This document shows, piece by piece, positions 46,451 through 57,868 of a DNA stretch of 64,000 nucleotides (its first letter is position 1; each line of letters begins with the position of its first letter). Origin of the DNA: Varanus komodoensis. Lineage: Eukaryota > Chordata > Lepidosauria > Squamata > Varanidae. The translations under genes were made by a program, and so were the position numbers. The stretch covers positions 5,648,486 to 5,712,485 of the forward strand of contig NW_025335268.1 in NCBI RefSeq assembly GCF_004798865.1, in the 5' to 3' direction. The notes under the pieces are model-generated. The model saw only the letters and a list, made by a program, of their open reading frames with translations. It was not told where the DNA came from and ran no database searches.

Positions 46451-48743
46451 CTTTGTTTATTCCTATATTGATGTGCAATTTTAAAATCATATTTTAATGT
46501 AGTTGTTTTATGCCTTCAGTATTAGTTTTATTTTTAAATGTTGGCTTTTATTGCTATTGACCACCTGAAGCCCTATTGGTAGACTTTCCCAACCCTTTTA
46601 ATAGGACTCCCTGTTGCACTGAGATTTCTACTTAGGTTCAAGTTCTACTTATGTTTTTGGTAGGTTAAGTGCATTATAATTTAAATTCATAAGTAACTTG
46701 CTAACATTGTGTTGCCACTCAAGTCTTGTGGAGGCCTGTTTTAGGCCTTAAGGAACAGACAGTGGTTCAAATGCATCTCCAGAGGAAGCATATTCTGAAA
46801 GTTTGATTTTCTTTTGAACTCTGTACCTAATATGCCTTTTTGGTTCAGAGCAATCATGGGCTCTCTTCTTGATTTCTGGTTTTGCCATGAAAGCTATGGC
46901 CAGGCGGACTGACTCTTTCTTTGTCCTAAGTGCATGGAAAAGTATCAAGTATCAGGAGAGCGATACACAAGTGTGATGGATACAAACACTTTCCCTGCAA
47001 CTCCTAAATCTCCAGCCACAGGAGAAGCCAAAATCTGTGCAACCGTTTCCTTCTGAGCTTACCAAAATGACACATTTGTCAGTCTAGCAATGTGAAGAAC
47101 AGAATGCATTTCAGAAGTGCAAAATGAATACAGCAGTTCTGTCTATAATGACACAGTGAGCTAGTCATTTAGGGGCACTGGGGGGAGACAATGCAGCTGC
47201 TTTCTATGGATAACAAATGGCCAACCGTAACAGCACACTGTAAACTATCAAGCAAAACTGTGATGCGGAACCACAAGTCATTTTCTTTACAATCCTATAC
47301 ATATGGTCTGAGATTGTAAGAAAATAGAGAATACCAAGTAAAGAAAACTGCTTTGTGACTAGCACTTGATTCTGTTATTTCGTCCCTGTTGTTCCCTTCA
47401 CAGGACTGGAAATGGCCTAGTAAGATTTGTATTATATGCTTCCTGTGCTTAAAAATCAGTGGTACTATATTTTGGCTTGCTTCACAGCACTTGTGCTGAA
47501 ATCTTACTGATTGTATTTGTTTTATTTTGCCTTATTTAATTCAGGCCTCCAACCTGCCATAATGGGATGTCTCAGTTCCATACAAATGCCCAGAGAAAAT
47601 CCAGGCATTTGCAGAATAATCATGGTTGAAACCATTCTGGCCCAAGGCACCTTGCTGCCTCGAATGAAGCCGAAATGCCTCCTCCGCACCTGGTGCCTCC
47701 ATTTGAATAGTTCTTGCTGTACCATTCAGACACCACTTCCTGCCTTCATCTTTTCCTTTCTCGTGGTGCTGCCCGAGGCAGGTGGCTTGGCTCCGCTGCA
47801 TGACGGCTCCTGCCCTCCCTTGAAAGTTTCCATTTGTGTTATCAACAGGGAGCTGAAGTAAGGGTGGGCAGTGCAGGGCTGATTTTCATGCAGACCTTGG
47901 CCGAACTTCAGGCGCTCTCTGCAAACCATCAAGTCCAACTTCTGGCTCTCTGTCCCTCACCAAGACAGAGAGCAAGGGGTAGCAAGGCAGAGGGAGAAAG
48001 GTGCTCCTGCCTGCTTTTGGCTCACCCCCAGATTGGTTTCAGCCTTGCCCTCTGTTAGCATGCAGTCCCCAACCAATTGCTCCAGCGGGAAAGTGGCTCT
48101 TCTCCCTCGGATTCTCCCTGTGACTGAACAGATCCAGAGCGAACAAATACACAAAAGACATTGCACTGGGGACTGTGTGATGCTTAGTCAAAAGGGTTTC
48201 TTAAAGACTGCAGCTGGCTCAGGTGCAGCACTGTGGCAGGGAGTGAAACACCAAGACTGGAAAAGGGCCTTCCTTCCAATGAGAAACAATTGCTTATCTC
48301 ACCCCTTCAGTGGCTGCAGAACAGCCAACACCTTGCGAGTCTGGGTTCCAGTACATTGTATTTCAATCAATTGGTTAAAATTCAGTTATACTCCTTGTGA
48401 AGACTCTGTTCAATAAAGCCAGCTGTCGTTTTCACATGGCACTTAGCACAAGCTGCTGCCTGATTCTCCCTGTACATGTCTATGCAGAAGGAAGACTCAC
48501 AAGGTTCCCAAGTCAGTGTGCACAAGGGTCATTCCTTTTAAGTGATTCTGTCATTCCTAATGTCCTGAGAATGGTGTAAGGCTTCTGGATTGATGTATTA
48601 TTTATTTAACGAAAATACAGGTTTTTCACAGAGGCAGAGTTCAATGAGAATTTTAAAAAGTGACAACGCTATGATGACAGCACTGGACTAAAAAGGCAGA
48701 GAAAATGCAGCAATAAAACCCATGATCAGACATCAAATGCATA

Positions 48744-48745
<2 letters not shown>
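46451..48745. other. Unassigned sequence
   Basis: 46440-46570 is T-rich and could be an eroded L2 3' UTR. 47640-47860 is GC-richer but unclassified. No gene is supported. Confidence 0.35.

Positions 48746-48789
<44 letters not shown>
48746..48789. repeat. (TA)n microsatellite
   Basis: About 22 TA units, the longest AT microsatellite in the window. Confidence 0.95.
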
Positions 48790-48792
<3 letters not shown>

Positions 48793-50529
48793 AAAGTCTC
48801 TACCCAGCACATAAAAGAAAGTATCATGACTGTCAGCCAGGTAATGTCTTAGGAGAATGTGTTCTAAAAACAGGACTTTAAAACAGAAAAAGACCTGCCT
48901 CCACTAGTCATTCCCAGTAGTACTTCTATATTTTAGGGTTCTGATGAGCAGTCTTATGGGGGACTCTCTTTAGATGGCGTTAGTTCATTTGCTTCAAATT
49001 GCAGCAAGCCAGTCCTTCCGATTTTGGTGGGGAACACCTCTCCTCTCAGTCTGCTGAGTGCAGCCCTGGATGTCTGCCTTCAAGTCCTACCTTGAATGTA
49101 TCCCTGGCCACCTCCCAAGTCTCTGCAGGTAACTGCACTGAAGTAGGGCCTCAGCTAATTATGTCAGTAACCAGGCAGGCTCATATGGGGAGAAGTGATG
49201 TGTCTTTTTCAGTATGCAGGATTAGATTCAGGAGGCCACCTCTTCAACGGTTTCAGTTACTGGTGGCACAGAAATAACAACAAAAATGGCCTCCTAGGCT
49301 TCAATGTAAGGTGGCCAGGTGTCCTTCTGAGCAGAGGGCCAATTAGACTATCCTAATACTAGTCTAAAGTTATTGAACCCTAAGAGCTGTTACCCATCAA
49401 CAGCTAATGACTGGACAGCAGAATGAACAAGTGGAACACAGGTAGAGATGTTGGTGAAATCTACAGCAGAATCAACTGAGTTTGGATGTCGGAACTCTAA
49501 CCTACAGATTCTACCTTGGACTGATATCTCCTGAGCTGTGTGACTTCCTCAGACTTGTGGATCTGAGAGGGGTGGAGGTGGGAATGAATATGTCCACATA
49601 TGCACACACTTTGGGAAATCATGAAAACTGTGTTCATGTTCAGGGTTGAAACAGAACAGGTCCACATCTTTGCAAACAGGAACAAAATTCTCATACATTC
49701 ATTTAAAAAATCTGATTCCATCAATCAGCTAATGATGAACCAAAAATGCCTAACAATCTGCAAAATGGAGGCAGAATAGATTTAACAAAATCCATACATA
49801 CCTACATACAGGCCACCTAGCGAAAGTCTCTCGCACTATAATGAGGTGTATTTCTGCTTAAGTTGCAACAATTATTTTTCAGTTTTCATCTACAAATGTA
49901 AATTAGCACATGCAAATATTTTGTAAATCTCTGCCCTTTGGGTGATGCATTTCCTCTTTTTTGGCTGTTCGTCATGGTTGGTTGGAAAGTTAGTAATTCC
50001 AGATTGGCAAGCAACAAGAACAGAACACCAAAATGGTACTTTGCAGTTTGTATCCAGTTAAAAGCTAACTGCCCTTAGTCAAAGCACAAGTTTCATTTCC
50101 TATTTCCGTGCATTTTCTGTTTCTTTGATCTATACTGGTTTATAACCCAAAAAATAAGGCACTCACGTTAGCTTACAAAAACATTTTAAAGTAGATTAAG
50201 CGTGCACTCCAATGGGGATTTTGGCCAGCTAGCTGAAGTCCTTTGCATAGGGAGGGATGGCGGCTGAAGCACCACTATACCCAGTCTGTTCACCTTCCCA
50301 CTCCCCAGAATGCCCTCTTTACCCTTCTCTTAGCATCTCAGAGAAGCAGCTGGCATGGTGCTTTTTTGTACTGGCTGCAAAGCAAGGATCTCTTTGCAGA
50401 TTCTTAGCGCCAAGGTTGGAGCTGGAAATCCAGGCATCCTGTAGCCCTTAGATGTTGTTGAGGGCCCACAGGATAGCTCTGCCCAACAACAAAGCATTTC
50501 AAGATACAATAAAATAAATAAATCAGCAA
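48790..50529. other. Unassigned sequence
   Basis: No gene, RNA or recognised repeat. Confidence 0.35.
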
Positions 50530-50650
50530 AAAAATATTGTGGTGCCCAATTCTCATTTTGATTTGTTTTAAGCTGTTTTAAATAGTTGTACATTGCCTTG
50601 ATGACTATTTAGAAGATGAGGCAGAACATCAATTTTAAGTAAATAAACAT
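50530..50650 (+). mobile_element. L2-like 3' tail fragment
   Basis: GTTTTAAGCTGTTTTAAATA, GTTGTACATTGCCTTGATGA and TCAATTTTAAGTAAATAAA resemble an L2/CR1-type 3' UTR end. Eroded. Confidence 0.45.
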
Positions 50651-50689
50651 TGGCATGATCTTTCACTGTCCATAAGATACATCAGGTGT

Positions 50690-51130
50690 AATGAATCACA
50701 GAATCAAGGAGTTGGAATGGGCTTAGAAGGCCACCAGGTACAACCCTGTACTCAGGACAGGACATCCCATTACACCTTCCCACGCAGTCCAGTTTCTTTC
50801 TGATTATCTCTAGTGTGGGAGAGCCCAACACCTCTCTAGGCAGCTGGTTCCGCTGTCAGGTATTGCTCAGTGAGGAAGCTCTTCCTGATATCTAGCCTGA
50901 ATCTGGGTTGACACAACTTGAGTTGATTATTCTGTGTCCTGTATTCTGGTATGAGCAAGAAGAGATCTTGACCTTCCTCTCTGTGGCAGCCTTTGAGGTC
51001 CTTATAGAGTGATACCATGTCACCACTCAGTCTTCTCTTCTCAAGGCTGAACAGGTCCAGTTCCTTCAATCTCTCCTCACAGGGCTTTGATTCCAGTCCC
51101 TGGATATTATAGTTCACTGAATTCACAAAA
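50690..51130 (-). mobile_element. CR1 LINE 3' end with ORF2 C-terminus
   Basis: The minus strand from 51126 reads EERLKELDLFSLEKRRLSGD, SLYKDLKGCHREEGQDLF and LCQPRFRLDIRKSFLTEQY, classical CR1 blocks. The plus strand at 50695 shows AATCACAGAATCAAGGAGTT and GGAATGGGCTTAGAAGGCCA, the inverted CR1 3' terminus. 5'-truncated, with the frame open over about 96 codons. Confidence 0.92.
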
Positions 51131-51159
51131 TATACACAATGTTAACAGAAATCGAATAC

Positions 51160-51452
51160 AACCAAAGAGAGGGCCTTCTCAGTGATAGTGCCCAAGTTAT
51201 AGGATGCCTTCCCCAAAGATACTTCTCTGGTGCCCATCTGGTGGTCTTTTTCTTTTTTCAGGGTTTTTAGTTTTCTACTAAATCTGTATTGCAGATTTTT
51301 GTACTCCAGCTGGGGTTGATCCTTGTTTCTACTTAGGCTTTAAAGGTAAGGCTTTCATACTATGCTGCCATGTATTGCATGTTTAGTTTTAAGTTTATTT
51401 TGAGAACTGCCAGGAGTGCTTCAACTATTGGGTGGTATAGAAATGCAGCACA
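51160..51452 (+). mobile_element. L2-clade LINE 3' end
   Basis: GAGAGGGCCTTCTCAGTGAT then a T-rich UTR (TATTGCAGATTTTTGTACTC) and the end TTGGGTGGTATAGAAATGCA match L2 3' ends. Confidence 0.78.
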
Positions 51453-51869
51453 ACTCTCTTGCCAGGCTATGCCATGGATTTACATTCCAGATGAAACTGC
51501 AGCAGCAAACCTTCTCAGAGTCCTGTAACGTGCAGAGCAGAGAAAGCATGTGCTAACATGGACTTCAAGGAGACAGCCAAGATTTTTAATGGCTGGCCTT
51601 ATGTTCTGCCACACAGGCATTCTTGCCTGTCCTGTTTTCTAGGTGGCCAGAAAGTGGTCTTCAGCAGGGGAAATTTAGGACTGCAATAGGAGTAGCCGCT
51701 TGGGCATTGCCAAAAAGAAGATGCACACCACCAAAAGAAAGGATACAGATCAGCATATTCGCATATGCTGATATATGCAAATTTGAAAAGAATTTACATA
51801 ATGCAAATAGACATACAATGCATCTGATCATGATGGAGGAGACTACAACTAGACCTTCTGTGTGCCTAC
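51453..51869. other. Unassigned sequence
   Basis: About 400 bases between two L2 pieces. Nothing recognised. Confidence 0.4.
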
Positions 51870-52385
51870 TCACCATCCCACCAATTCTGGCCCGCTTGTA
51901 TTGGCCTTCAAAGCCCAAATCAAAGTCCTCATTCTAACTGATGATGACTTGCATGGCTTGGGACCAGAGCACCAGACAGAGCACCTTGCCCACCCTGAAT
52001 CTACTGGGACTGGGAATCTATAGTCCACCTCAGAAGAAGGCTTGGAAGGCAGCAACAAGGAAAGCGCCTGCTCCTTGGTGGTCCACCAATTTTGGAAAGA
52101 CCTCCCCAGTGAGGTCCACCCAGCCCTGACTCTGTTAGCCTTTTGGTACCACATTAAGATCACCATTTTCCCTGCCATTCAATGGCATCTCGTGGCCTAT
52201 GAGGGCTTTTATGCTGGTCTAGCCATACTGAACATTTGTTTTAGCTGTTCATAGTATTTTAAATACTGTTTTGCATTTGTACATTGACATTTCTATGCTG
52301 TATTATACTACGGTTTCTATATGTATGAATTGTTGTGAACCACACAGAGAGCTTTGGTCATTGGGTGATGTAGAAACAACATGAT
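51870..52385 (+). mobile_element. L2-clade LINE 3' end with ORF2 C-terminus
   Basis: Mixed frames give LYWPSKPKSKSSF (from LHWLPVQAQIKVL), TDDDLHGLGPEH-like and FGKTSPVRSTQP remnants. They are followed by a T-rich UTR and GAGAGCTTTGGTCATTGGGT then GATGTAGAAACAAC. Decayed but complete at the 3' side. Confidence 0.82.
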
Positions 52386-54279
52386 AAGGACTATTTAGCA
52401 TTATCCAGGTGCCAATTCTTCAAGGCCCCTAAACTCACTCCCATTTTATGGTTCTCGATTTTTAAACAAGCCTTGGACTGGATAGTTTTTCTAATAAAAG
52501 ACTGTCCTTTGTTAAGCCAAACACACAATCATCCTATAACTACAACAGCCATGAGCAAAAGGTTGATCAGGATCTGCTGGCAGATATCTGGGTAATTCAC
52601 AAGCGATCTGCAAGCCTTCCTGGATCCCAACAACAATACAATAACATAACAGCAATACAGTAAAACTCCTTCCCTGCCACTCCCACCTCGTACCCCCCAA
52701 GTAAACTGCTGAGATAAAGACACTGTGGGATAATGGTACCTGGGAATGGACTGCTGTGTGTGTACTTGGTAGACCTGTGAGCTCAGTTCAGTTCTGGTAA
52801 TCAAACGACACTCATAATTCCTGGGTTCAGAGTTCTTTAATTCCAAGTGAATGACTGTTGGGCTTGGTGAGCCCAGGCTTGGTAGATCAGAGGGTGGCAG
52901 GGGATGGAGTGGGGGAGTCCACCTGTGAAGAAAAGCAGCTTGCTCCAACAAATGCTTGAAATATTAGGATCACGGTTAGGGTTAGGATAGCCACTGATGC
53001 TTAACAGAGCCAAGGTTGTACCTCTTTAGCATTCAGAGCAAGCCTAGGAGGTGCAACTTAGATAGTGGAGCCGAGTGAGTTTTGTTCTGATGAGGGTCCA
53101 GCCCCAAACTGCTTGCTCATCTAAGGTGGTTAGATTAAAGCATCATTACAAAAGCACAAAATGAGGGGGAGAAATAACAGGGAAGGAGCATGAAAGCAAT
53201 GAAAGATGTGCCTAAGCTGGACTTCTCTGGTTAATTGGCAACCCTTGGTAAAAATGCAGCTGCCATAGGACAAAGCAGCAGCAGGCTTTGGGCAAGTAAG
53301 AGTTAATATTTAATCCTCAAGGACCAGTCCTTAGCAGAGGCTCCATCACCATAAGCAGCATAGCTGCTCCATGCCCAGGTTATCCTGAGCATGTTCCAGC
53401 TCTTCCAGCTCTGGCCCCACCGCGAGGCAGAGTGAGGTAGCTCTCTCAGGCGGCAGGTGCTGTGAGATGGCGCGTGCCTGCGAGGAGCTGGAGGACAGAG
53501 CTGTGGGCGCCGTGTCTGTGGACCTCAGTGCTGCACTGCTGCAAACACTGGTCAGCATTTCTGTGCACGAAATGCTGCACCTTGTCTTGCACCTTCGGCA
53601 TAAATGGCCCTGGCCTTTGATGGGCCAGCACTATCCTTCTCTCCTGGTATCAGCACCTGGTAGAGGCTGCCTCGTGACACCAGCAAGGCATGAATGTGGT
53701 ACATCATCACTACGAGGGCTAGTTTCCTCAGCCATTTACTCATATCTGTTACATGATCCGATCTCCTGAAAGCTGCCAAGCAACAGCAACACATCTGTGG
53801 TTTTATTATGTGGTGGATTCTTCAGAGGAAGAACCATCGCAGCTTTTAGTGGCAAGATTGTCGGCCAGTCTGAAAGTAGAAATACTGAGGGGTGGTGGAA
53901 ACTATTGATTAATTGACTGATTGATTATATACATTAGAGTTTGGAACAGGGGTTGCTAGTCAAAAGTATTTGTACATAGGGTGGGGGGCCAAATTTGTTG
54001 TGATGTCACACTGCAGGCAAGAAACCACTTCCTTTCCTGTATGCATACTGCAAGTGTGTGCTGTGGTTTTATCAGCATCCTATGTCAGCTCATTGACATC
54101 AAACCTCAAATGTCAAACTACATCAAAAATAGATCTCATAATCCATTGAGCATGTCTTTATGCCTGTTCTGTATGCAAAGTAATTGTGAGATTAAACATT
54201 AGTCATCTCCAAATAAAGTGTTGCTATGTTTTTCTTGATACATTTTCCACTGGGTACTGTTTCAGCAACAGTCCATCTC
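52386..54279. other. Unassigned sequence
   Basis: No supported gene. The block 53340-53800 is GC-richer and has overlapping frames without a family match. It could be an unrecognised processed pseudogene, but I cannot show that. Confidence 0.35.
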
Positions 54280-55270
54280 TATTTGATGTCAAGGCAGCTT
54301 CCGGCGACAGCTTAAGGGATGTGGGGCTTCTGAAACTAGCTCCTGTACCGTGTGGTCAGTCTTCAAGAGATCTGGAAGAGCCAAGGCTGGGCCAAAGTAG
54401 CAGCGGACTCAAAGCAAGTGGAGGGAAATCAGGGCTGGCCCTACCATGATGCAGCCTCGTCCTCCTTGCCTGGTCTTTGCATCTGCACCAGCAAAGAGGA
54501 CCAGCAAGTGGCATTGCTCACCCACCCCTTCGCAGCAGGAGGGCCTGCCGCATCCCTGCCCCCTCCAGAGGGCATTGCAGGGAGTCCCACCGGCTGCTCC
54601 CCTGCTGGCATTTGCTGCAGCCAGGGAGCAACTGACCGGGCTCTCTGGGTGCGCTGCCAGCCACCCTGCCTCTTGCCACAGCCAGCAGAGGCCCACCCGA
54701 CCTCCTTGCCCACCTACCAACCTGCTCGTCTGGCTAGCTGACTGGCTTGCTCTCGTTTGTTTGCCTGGCCAGCCCCACTCACCTGCCTGCCTGCCTGCCT
54801 GCTTGCGCAGTCCTTCCTTCTGGCCCGTCCACAGAGCTCCCATGAGAGGTTAGCCGACCTCTTGTGAAAGCCCCAGACTGGGGCAGAAGGCAGGAATGAG
54901 CAGCCGGGCAGGAATGAGCAGCCAGCCAAGCCAGCTGGCCAAGCAAGTGATGGAATAGCCAACTGATTGGCCAGATGGGTAGGCTGGGTAGCCAGCCCAT
55001 TGAATGGACGGGTGACAACAGTGCCGCTTCACTCAAGGTGGCAATATGCGTAGGGACAGGCCTGCAGAAAGAGACAGCAAGTCTGAAGGGAGCCAACAGA
55101 CCAGGGGCTCAATTCAGCCAGATGCAAGCAGACTTCTGCTTGCTCAGTGGGAGTCCCTCTTTCCCCTTCTCATCTCTGCAGCCCCCCACACCAGACTAGT
55201 ACAGCCAGTTGCACGCGGAACAGGAAATCAGTCCCCCAGCAGTGCCCATCCTACTGGCGGAAGGAGCATG
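54280..55270. other. GC-rich, CTGCC/CTGGCC-rich low-complexity block
   Basis: CTGCC, CTGGC and CAGCC words dominate both strands, producing long chance frames. It includes (TGCC)n at 54783-54803 and a two-unit 18-bp repeat at 54889-54924 (GGCAGGAATGAGCAGCC). No gene is supported. Confidence 0.5.
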
Positions 55271-55464
55271 GCTAACTGGGCAGCAATGCCTGTTGCATGT
55301 TGCCTGCTGTCTTTGTTAGGGAGCCTGCCCATTCTTAAAGGTGTCAATTCCTGTGACAAAAGATACTTCTGGCTGAGGATCCATTGCATGGAGAACAGAG
55401 AGGCCACCAAAGACATAAGGATGGCCATTTCCCGTGTTAATGCATGCTAGTAACCAACAAGAAC

Positions 55465-55683
55465 TCTTTATTAATTTAACTGTTACATTTATATCCCACC
55501 TCTCCTCCAAGGAGCCCAAGGTGGTGTACAGGATCTTCCTTCCCTCTAGTTTATCTTTACATCAAACCTGTGAAGGAGGTTTTGTTGAGAGCCAGCGACT
55601 GGCCCAAACTCACCAAGGGCACTTTGCTGTCGAGTGGAGACTAGGGCCCCAGTCCAGCACCCTAACCACATCACCCATTTCAT
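55465..55683 (-). mobile_element. Sauria-related SINE, minus orientation
   Basis: ACATTTATATCCCACCTCTC, CTCCAAGGAGCCCAAGGTGG, TGTGAAGGAGGTTTTGTTGA and CCAGTCCAGCACCCTAACCA form the reverse-complement SINE, with its promoter end at the right. Close in structure to the copy at 13350. Confidence 0.85.
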
Positions 55684-55797
55684 CTGCACAGCTAGTGGCA
55701 AAAGACCAGAAGTAAAACTGCCATAGTCCTGAGGTTCAGCAAGGATGATAGAGCAGTTGGAAAGGTTACTGCTGGTTCCAAACACATGTTCAAAAAG

Positions 55798-55834
55798 AGG
55801 AGGAGGAGGAGGAGAAGATGATGATGATGATGAT
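55798..55834. repeat. (AGG)n(ATG)n compound microsatellite
   Basis: About five AGG units followed by about five GAT units. Confidence 0.92.
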
Positions 55835-55851
55835 TCACAGTCTTCCTCAAC

Positions 55852-55965
55852 CTTCCAGATGAGGTAGACTGCACCTCTCAGCATCTTCATCCCTCCCAGC
55901 CACAAAGATGGTTGGGCTTGTAGTCCAACACATCTAGAAGGTACCTGGAGAAGGTTGCTTTAGCT
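55852..55965. repeat. Short palindromic (MITE-like) repeat, copy 6
   Basis: CCTTCCAGATGAGGTAGACT then CACCTCTCAGCATCTTCATC, with the inverse TGGGCTTGTAGTCCAACACA and TCTAGAAGG. A clear member of the family. Confidence 0.65.
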
Positions 55966-56406
55966 GAAAGCTACTCTTAATGGTTCTTCTTTTTCTTATT
56001 CTCACTCATCATTAGTGCAGCAACTTTCTAATTAGCCTTAAAAACAAATTTAAATAGGATCTGATAAAAATTCCCCCCATCATTTCAAGCAATTGCTTTG
56101 CAGCTAATTCAAGTTTCATAGGGAGTAATTGTGATCCTTCCTAGGTGTCTTTTCTTAATATCCATGTTGTGATTCAACAGGTTCCTGAAAGAAGACAGAA
56201 TCCTGGAAACTATGCAGACAACTTTACCATGATGCAGGTAAGAAATATGCTCAATGGGGGGCATTTATTTCCTTTGCAAAGGAAAGTGCATGTGCTTGAT
56301 AAGATCGAAAACACTGTAGTAGTGGCACGTGCACCCGTAATGTGTTGCCTGGCAACATCCAGGAGATGTGACAAAGCTGTGGAAATGAATGAATGAGAGC
56401 ATGAAT
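55966..56406. other. Unassigned sequence
   Basis: No gene or recognised repeat. Confidence 0.4.
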
Positions 56407-56574
56407 GAAGATGCAATGGAATGGATGAAGGATCACTGCTTAATGTTGTATTAACAAAACAAAACAGTTATTGTGGGAAAGAATTATTCTGAAGATGCAA
56501 TGGAATGGATGAAGGATCACTGCTTAATATTGTATTAACAAAACAAAGCAGTTATTGTGGGAAAGAATTATTCT
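56407..56574. repeat. 84-bp tandem duplication
   Basis: Two adjacent units (56407-56490 and 56491-56574), each starting GAAGATGCAATGGAATGGAT and ending GAATTATTCT, differing at two positions. A young local duplication. Confidence 0.95.
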
Positions 56575-57771
56575 GGCGTGTAAAACAATGTAGGCATTTA
56601 TGGGATGCAAAGCTATTACTATGGAATTCTCCTCATCTCAAAATTTTTCTGGATTCAGAACACCACCCGGTTGTGTCCGGACTCAAAAAGGGATTGTTTG
56701 CCCTGGTTAGGTTTCACGGCCTTGCATAGCTCTGCCGAATGCTGAAGTGTAGACTATATTATTAACTATATTAATTTATTCTTTCTTTCCCATACAACTG
56801 TCTTACTTCATTTCCCAAATGGATGGGAGTTCAGGTGACATTGGTTACATTCACCCCACTAACCTCTTTGCTTCCTTCCCTGGGGCTCTGAGGGCTTGTG
56901 CCATGAATCACTTTATTCCTTTTAGCACTACCTTTTGCTACCCACGGTTGTTAATGCATTCTTTAGACAGCATCATGACCCTCACTTCTGTTCCTAGAGA
57001 GCACTTTCAGTGACATGTTAGGGAAAATGGGATATTATTTCCTAAAGCAAAATAAAATGGTTTTTCTGCTTGCATATCTGTAATCTGCTGCTACAGCCAC
57101 AGTGATACCTGGATGTTTTCTGTAGAAAAGCCAGAAAGAAAACCCTTGATGCAGTATCTGGGCCTCAATTGTGTGATGAAACTGAAAGGTATATATAGCA
57201 ACAAAACAGTCTTGTGCAGAAAGGTCAACTAGGCTGCTCCTCACTCACTTCCAGCCTGCATTACCTCTGCACGTGTTCTCCAGGAATCTACATTCTCCAA
57301 GCCATGTCATTCATAGGCCCTGCAGCCTTCCCCTTCCCTTTCTACCTCCTCCCTTTCCACACCCTCTCATTCCTGCTTGGTAAGTATCTCATCGATTTAC
57401 CTCATCCTTCTGCAGGGCCATCCTTCCCATTTGTAGTAGGGCCTCTTTTCCAGGACTGCTTTCCCTCTGCATTCCCAAGGCCTGCCCTGCCCTTCCCCGC
57501 GTCTGTCCCTGACCTTCTGCTGGTGACTCCTGTTACCATTCCCACTCACTGGCTCATTATACCATTCCTCCAGGTCGACTCAATAGCTCAGCACTGCACC
57601 GAGTCCCCGTGGACGTCCACCCAGGCGTGGCACAGCAATGTGCTGTCCTCCAGCAGATATTGGCATCGACTGAATCACATTGCAGAAAGGAATCCTGATA
57701 GGACTGGTGCAGTCAAAAGAAGAAGGTTATTGCACTCTGCGATCCAGTCCATGTTTGGGCAGGAAGGAGAC
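56575..57771. other. Unassigned sequence
   Basis: A 190-codon frame at 57214-57786 lies in C/T-rich sequence and shows no domain or family. I consider it chance. Confidence 0.35.
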
Positions 57772-57868
57772 TGCCAGACATTTTAGACTTCAGCTTCCAG
57801 CTTTCCTGGCAGAGGCTATAAGGAACTGAAGTCCCAAACACCTGGAGATCTACCAGCCGCCAACCCCT
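57772..57868. repeat. Short palindromic (MITE-like) repeat, copy 7
   Basis: GCCAGACATTTTAGACTTCA, GCTTCCAGCTTTCCTGGCAG and the inverse AACTGAAGTCCCAAACACCT then GGAGATC. Moderately diverged. Confidence 0.55.

Noticed and set aside
45823-46497. Several frames of 90-139 codons on both strands
   Set aside because: GC-rich block with a local tandem duplication and no recognisable protein family.
52974-52986. GGTTAGGGTTAGG, telomere-like
   Set aside because: Two units only, so not evidence of an interstitial telomere array.
54409-54853. Overlapping frames of 129-144 codons on both strands
   Set aside because: Produced by GC-rich CTGCC repeats lacking stops. They have no family similarity and are repetitive in residue content.
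57214-57786. 190-codon plus-strand frame
   Set aside because: C/T-rich low-complexity composition, no domain, no splice context, and it overlaps a palindromic repeat. Probably chance.
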